Below, piece after piece: positions 4,869 through 7,169 of a DNA stretch of 7,169 nt (positions are counted from its first letter, which is position 1; each line of letters starts with the position of its first letter). The translations under genes and the position numbers were made by a program. The notes below the pieces were generated by a model. It was given only the letters and a program-made list of their open reading frames with translations. It was not told where the DNA came from and did not search any database. This stretch comes from Desulfocapsa sp. (GTDB lineage: Bacteria > Desulfobacterota > Desulfobulbia > Desulfobulbales > Desulfocapsaceae): contig DAOVZA010000097.1 in NCBI GenBank assembly GCA_030635405.1, positions 1 to 7,169 of the forward strand, written 5' to 3'.

Positions 4869-6062
4869 ATGGCGAACAATACAATTACAGATATATTTGC
4901 CCAGACGCAGGATACGCGTCTGGCTACTCCCGGTATTAACCGGGCAACGATTTTTTTCCTGATTGTCATAGTCGTAGGACTTGGTTGCGGTGTTGCTTCC
5001 TTTTTCTTTGGCCATGAAAACATGTACAACTACACTCGAGACGTTCCATGGGGAATGTTGATTTCAACCTATGCTTTCTGGGCCATCACTTCCACCGGTC
5101 TATGTATTTACGCTGCAATCTCCCATCTTTTTGGTGGGACCCGTATGGCCATAGTAAGTAACAGAATGGTATGGATGTCCATCATCTGTATCCTTGGCGC
5201 ATTTGCTACAATTGGTGTTGAAATTGCCAGTCCTCACAGAATGATCATCTACAACATCCTCTCACCCAACCCAACTTCTAATATCTGGTGGATGGGAACA
5301 CTCTACGGTATGGCTGTTGGTTGTATGATTGTTGAATTTTTTGGCATCGTTACAGGGCTTGGCCGGTTAGCTGTAATTCTTGGAACTATTGGAGCTGTGG
5401 CTGAGGTACTTGCCAACAGTTGTCTTGGTGGTGTTTTTGCCACTCTTCCAGCAAGACCTTATTGGTATGGTGGTCAACTTCCCATTTACTTCCTGACCGC
5501 TGCATTCCTCTCAGGTGCTGCAGCAACAGTCTTCTTTAACCACCTGGCATACAAAATCCGCGGTGAAGAGATGAGTGAGGCAGTAAAAGATGGCGTAAAA
5601 AGCGCTGGTAAAGCCATGGCTCTTGTTCTGGTTCTCTACTCTGTTGCCACATTCTGGCGACTGATTATGTACTTTGTTGGTGGTGCTGAGCTTGGTCGTG
5701 TTGCAGCAGATGCTCTCATCTCCGGCCCTCTCTCAATCAACTTCTGGGTTCTTGAAGTAGCTGTAGGACTTTTAATTCCACTTATGTTAATCATCCTTTC
5801 TCGTCTTCAGAATATTGGCATGATGTCCCTTGCCGGATTCCTCATTCTCTTTGGCCAATTTGTAGCACGCTATGATCTTGTTGCTGCAGGGCTCCTCGTT
5901 CCTGGAACTCTTGGATGGGATAACGCACCAACCTATTTTGACTACGTACCTTCGGTATTTGAATTTGCTGTAGTCCTGGGAAGTGTCGGAGTTGTAGGCT
6001 TTGGCTTCCTGATGGGTGAACGTATATTTGGTAAAGTGTTCGACCAAAAAGAACACCATTGA
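4869..6062 (+). CDS. NrfD/PsrC-family quinone-interacting membrane subunit
   Basis: A 397-residue integral inner-membrane protein. About ten hydrophobic helices can be read at roughly residues 25-48, 60-88, 99-121, 140-162, 165-192, 202-228, 247-271, 289-314, 317-345 and 363-386. This is the ten-helix form seen in DsrP, HmcC, QrcD and ActC rather than the eight-helix form. The RDVPWGMLIS stretch (58-66) before helix 2 and the ARYDLVAAGLLVP stretch (333-345) resemble conserved family positions. Family members exchange electrons with the menaquinone pool near the periplasmic face, and some may move protons through acidic residues in the bundle; E118, E156 and E179 are intramembrane candidates here. 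It carries no heme motif or cofactor site of its own, so electrons must pass through the ferredoxin subunit encoded two genes upstream. The start at 4869 is chosen from AGGAG 6 nt upstream. It is the last gene of the operon, followed 11 nt later by a strong terminator hairpin. The family call is firm; direction of electron flow is unknown. Confidence 0.93.
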   Translation: MANNTITDIFAQTQDTRLATPGINRATIFFLIVIVVGLGCGVASFFFGHENMYNYTRDVPWGMLISTYAFWAITSTGLCIYAAISHLFGGTRMAIVSNRMVWMSIICILGAFATIGVEIASPHRMIIYNILSPNPTSNIWWMGTLYGMAVGCMIVEFFGIVTGLGRLAVILGTIGAVAEVLANSCLGGVFATLPARPYWYGGQLPIYFLTAAFLSGAAATVFFNHLAYKIRGEEMSEAVKDGVKSAGKAMALVLVLYSVATFWRLIMYFVGGAELGRVAADALISGPLSINFWVLEVAVGLLIPLMLIILSRLQNIGMMSLAGFLILFGQFVARYDLVAAGLLVPGTLGWDNAPTYFDYVPSVFEFAVVLGSVGVVGFGFLMGERIFGKVFDQKEHH

Positions 6063-6073
6063 TTTCGTTTTAA

Positions 6074-6113
6074 AATTTAAAAGGCCGCCACTTATTGTGC
6101 GGCCTTTTAAATT
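6074..6113 (+). terminator. Intrinsic terminator of the redox operon
   Basis: Arms 6074-6088 and 6099-6113 are perfectly complementary over 15 bp with a GGCCGC core and a 10-nt loop. The descending arm carries TTTT and is followed by ATTATTATAA. The symmetric A-rich and T-rich flanks could allow function in both directions. It lies 11 nt after the NrfD-like stop codon. Confidence 0.85.
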
Positions 6114-6195
6114 ATTATAAATAAAATCTCCAATACCTGAGTAATACATTCATTTTTACTCTTTCAGTTTAGCCAACACCCAAAAACATCATAAA

Positions 6196-7169
6196 ATGAC
6201 TGATTCCACCACTAAACATATCGTCAATAATAAAAGCGTTTCAACAGAAACTCATGATATTGAAGGTGGTAATGAACTTTTCCAGGCCATTCAGGACCCC
6301 GTTCTGATAGTTACGCCAGAAGGTCTTATTATTGATGCCAATAATGCCGCGCTGAATGCATCCAACAAAGATCGGTCTGAAATTATAGGCAAAGGAATCT
6401 GCACAATAATACATGGAGGAAGCCTGCCTCACACAAAATGCCCCCTTGAGGAATTTCTTTTAACATGTGAGGCTCGAGTTGAAGAGACAAAACTTCCAGG
6501 TCTTGATGGTGAATACCTTCTGACAATTTCCCCCGTAAAAGATGCAGACAATACAGTTAAAAAGATTTTACTTGTAGCAAGAGAACTTACCAGCGACGAA
6601 ATGAGAAAAGCCGATTCTCTTCGTACCGCACAAATGGCTGCCATTGGTGAACTCGCTGCAGGTGTTGCCCATGAAGTAAACAACCCCATAACCGGTATTA
6701 TCAACTTTGCTCAATTGCTGCTTGATGACAGTGAAAAAGATTCATTACAGGCTGAATTACTCAACAGAATCGTTAATGAAGGGGAACGAATAGCTTTAAT
6801 AATTAAAAACCTTCTCTCTTTTGCTCGTGAAAATAAAAACATAAACGAACCCATTGAAATTGAGCAGGTATTAAAAGACAGTCTCTCGCTGATTGCACAC
6901 CAGTTAAAAAAAGATGGCATCAAGGTAACAACACAATTTTCATCCAAATCATGTCAAATTAATGGTAACTTTACGCAGCTTCAGCAGGTTATCCTTAACT
7001 TATTAAGTAACTCACGATTTGCACTCAACGAACGCTATCCTAATTCTTCACCTGACAAATCTATCGCCATCAACTGCTACCCTCTCACAAAAGATGATGG
7101 TCAGCTTGTTACTCAAATCACCATAAAAGATACAGGGACAGGAATTCCACAAGGGATACTCAATCGATT
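6196..7169 (+). CDS. PAS-domain sensor histidine kinase (3' partial)
   Basis: The frame stays open from ATG 6196 to the right edge, giving 324 complete residues. Residues about 26-130 form a PAS sensor domain (FQAIQDPVLIVTPEGLIIDANNAA is its start). HisKA follows, with the phospho-acceptor H159 in AAGVAHEVNNPITGIINFAQ. The ATPase domain then begins, with the N box LQQVILNLLSNSRFAL (N268/N272) and the G1 box DTGTGIP (312-318); the rest of the domain is beyond the window. There is no transmembrane segment, so this is a cytoplasmic NtrB/AtoS-type kinase sensing an internal signal. The PAS domain holds C69, C82 and C91 in an ICTIIHGGSLPHTKCPLEEF context, a pattern seen in PAS kinases of anaerobes that may allow redox or cluster sensing (inference). 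No Shine-Dalgarno is visible before 6196 and no in-frame ATG lies upstream before a stop at 6142-6144, so initiation may be weak. It is separated from the operon by the terminator and likely has its own promoter. A partner regulator, perhaps NtrC-like, may lie downstream. Confidence 0.9.
   Translation, partial: MTDSTTKHIVNNKSVSTETHDIEGGNELFQAIQDPVLIVTPEGLIIDANNAALNASNKDRSEIIGKGICTIIHGGSLPHTKCPLEEFLLTCEARVEETKLPGLDGEYLLTISPVKDADNTVKKILLVARELTSDEMRKADSLRTAQMAAIGELAAGVAHEVNNPITGIINFAQLLLDDSEKDSLQAELLNRIVNEGERIALIIKNLLSFARENKNINEPIEIEQVLKDSLSLIAHQLKKDGIKVTTQFSSKSCQINGNFTQLQQVILNLLSNSRFALNERYPNSSPDKSIAINCYPLTKDDGQLVTQITIKDTGTGIPQGILNR

Noticed and set aside
5787..6149. 120-residue minus-strand open frame over the NrfD-like 3' end and terminator
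   Set aside because: It overlaps conserved membrane helices and the perfect terminator hairpin, and the product has no recognisable features.
6241..6947. Several minus-strand open frames opposite the histidine kinase
   Set aside because: The plus frame contains PAS, H box, N box and G1 box in order, so the antisense frames are shadows.

Overview
The window reads as about 7 kb of an AT-leaning genome from an anaerobic, sulfur-cycle type bacterium, most likely a member of the Desulfobacterota (Desulfobulbales-like). This placement is inference. It rests on the combination of a Tat-exported four-cluster ferredoxin, a hexaheme c-type cytochrome of the triheme c7 type, an NrfD/PsrC-type quinone-interacting membrane protein, a motile chemotaxis module and a PAS histidine kinase. 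No rRNA, tRNA, CRISPR array or mobile element is visible.

Layout: (1) At 1-1385, plus strand, lie a cheR-type methyltransferase (5' end cut by the window edge) and, 9 nt later, a CheY-like response regulator with an added C-terminal helical tail. (2) At 1407-2735, minus strand and convergent with the regulator, lies an exported pentapeptide-repeat protein. It has two repeat blocks, each introduced by a CxxC motif, separated by a roughly 200-residue acidic linker. (3) At 2736-3229 is a 494-bp divergent intergenic region. It holds a TTGACA-type promoter, a cluster of phased GCAACA/TGTTGC half-sites and a perfect palindrome, then a hairpin plus T7 tract resembling a leader terminator or attenuator, then a perfect TATAAT box. 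(4) At 3230-6062, plus strand, is a three-gene operon: Tat ferredoxin, hexaheme cytochrome c, ten-helix NrfD-like protein. A strong 15-bp-stem terminator closes it at 6074-6113. (5) At 6196-7169, plus strand, is a cytoplasmic PAS-HisKA-HATPase histidine kinase cut off by the right edge.

The central operon encodes a plausible minimal membrane redox complex that exchanges electrons between the menaquinone pool (NrfD-like subunit), periplasmic [4Fe-4S] clusters (ferredoxin) and periplasmic hemes (hexaheme cytochrome). No molybdopterin, HdrD/DsrK-like or other catalytic subunit is encoded beside it. It therefore looks like a quinol/periplasmic-cytochrome oxidoreductase module in the broad style of the Hmc, Dsr(JOP), Qrc or Geobacter Cbc complexes, reduced to three subunits. 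The most unusual parts of the window are the regulatory leader of this operon and the secreted, double-CxxC pentapeptide protein divergent from it.
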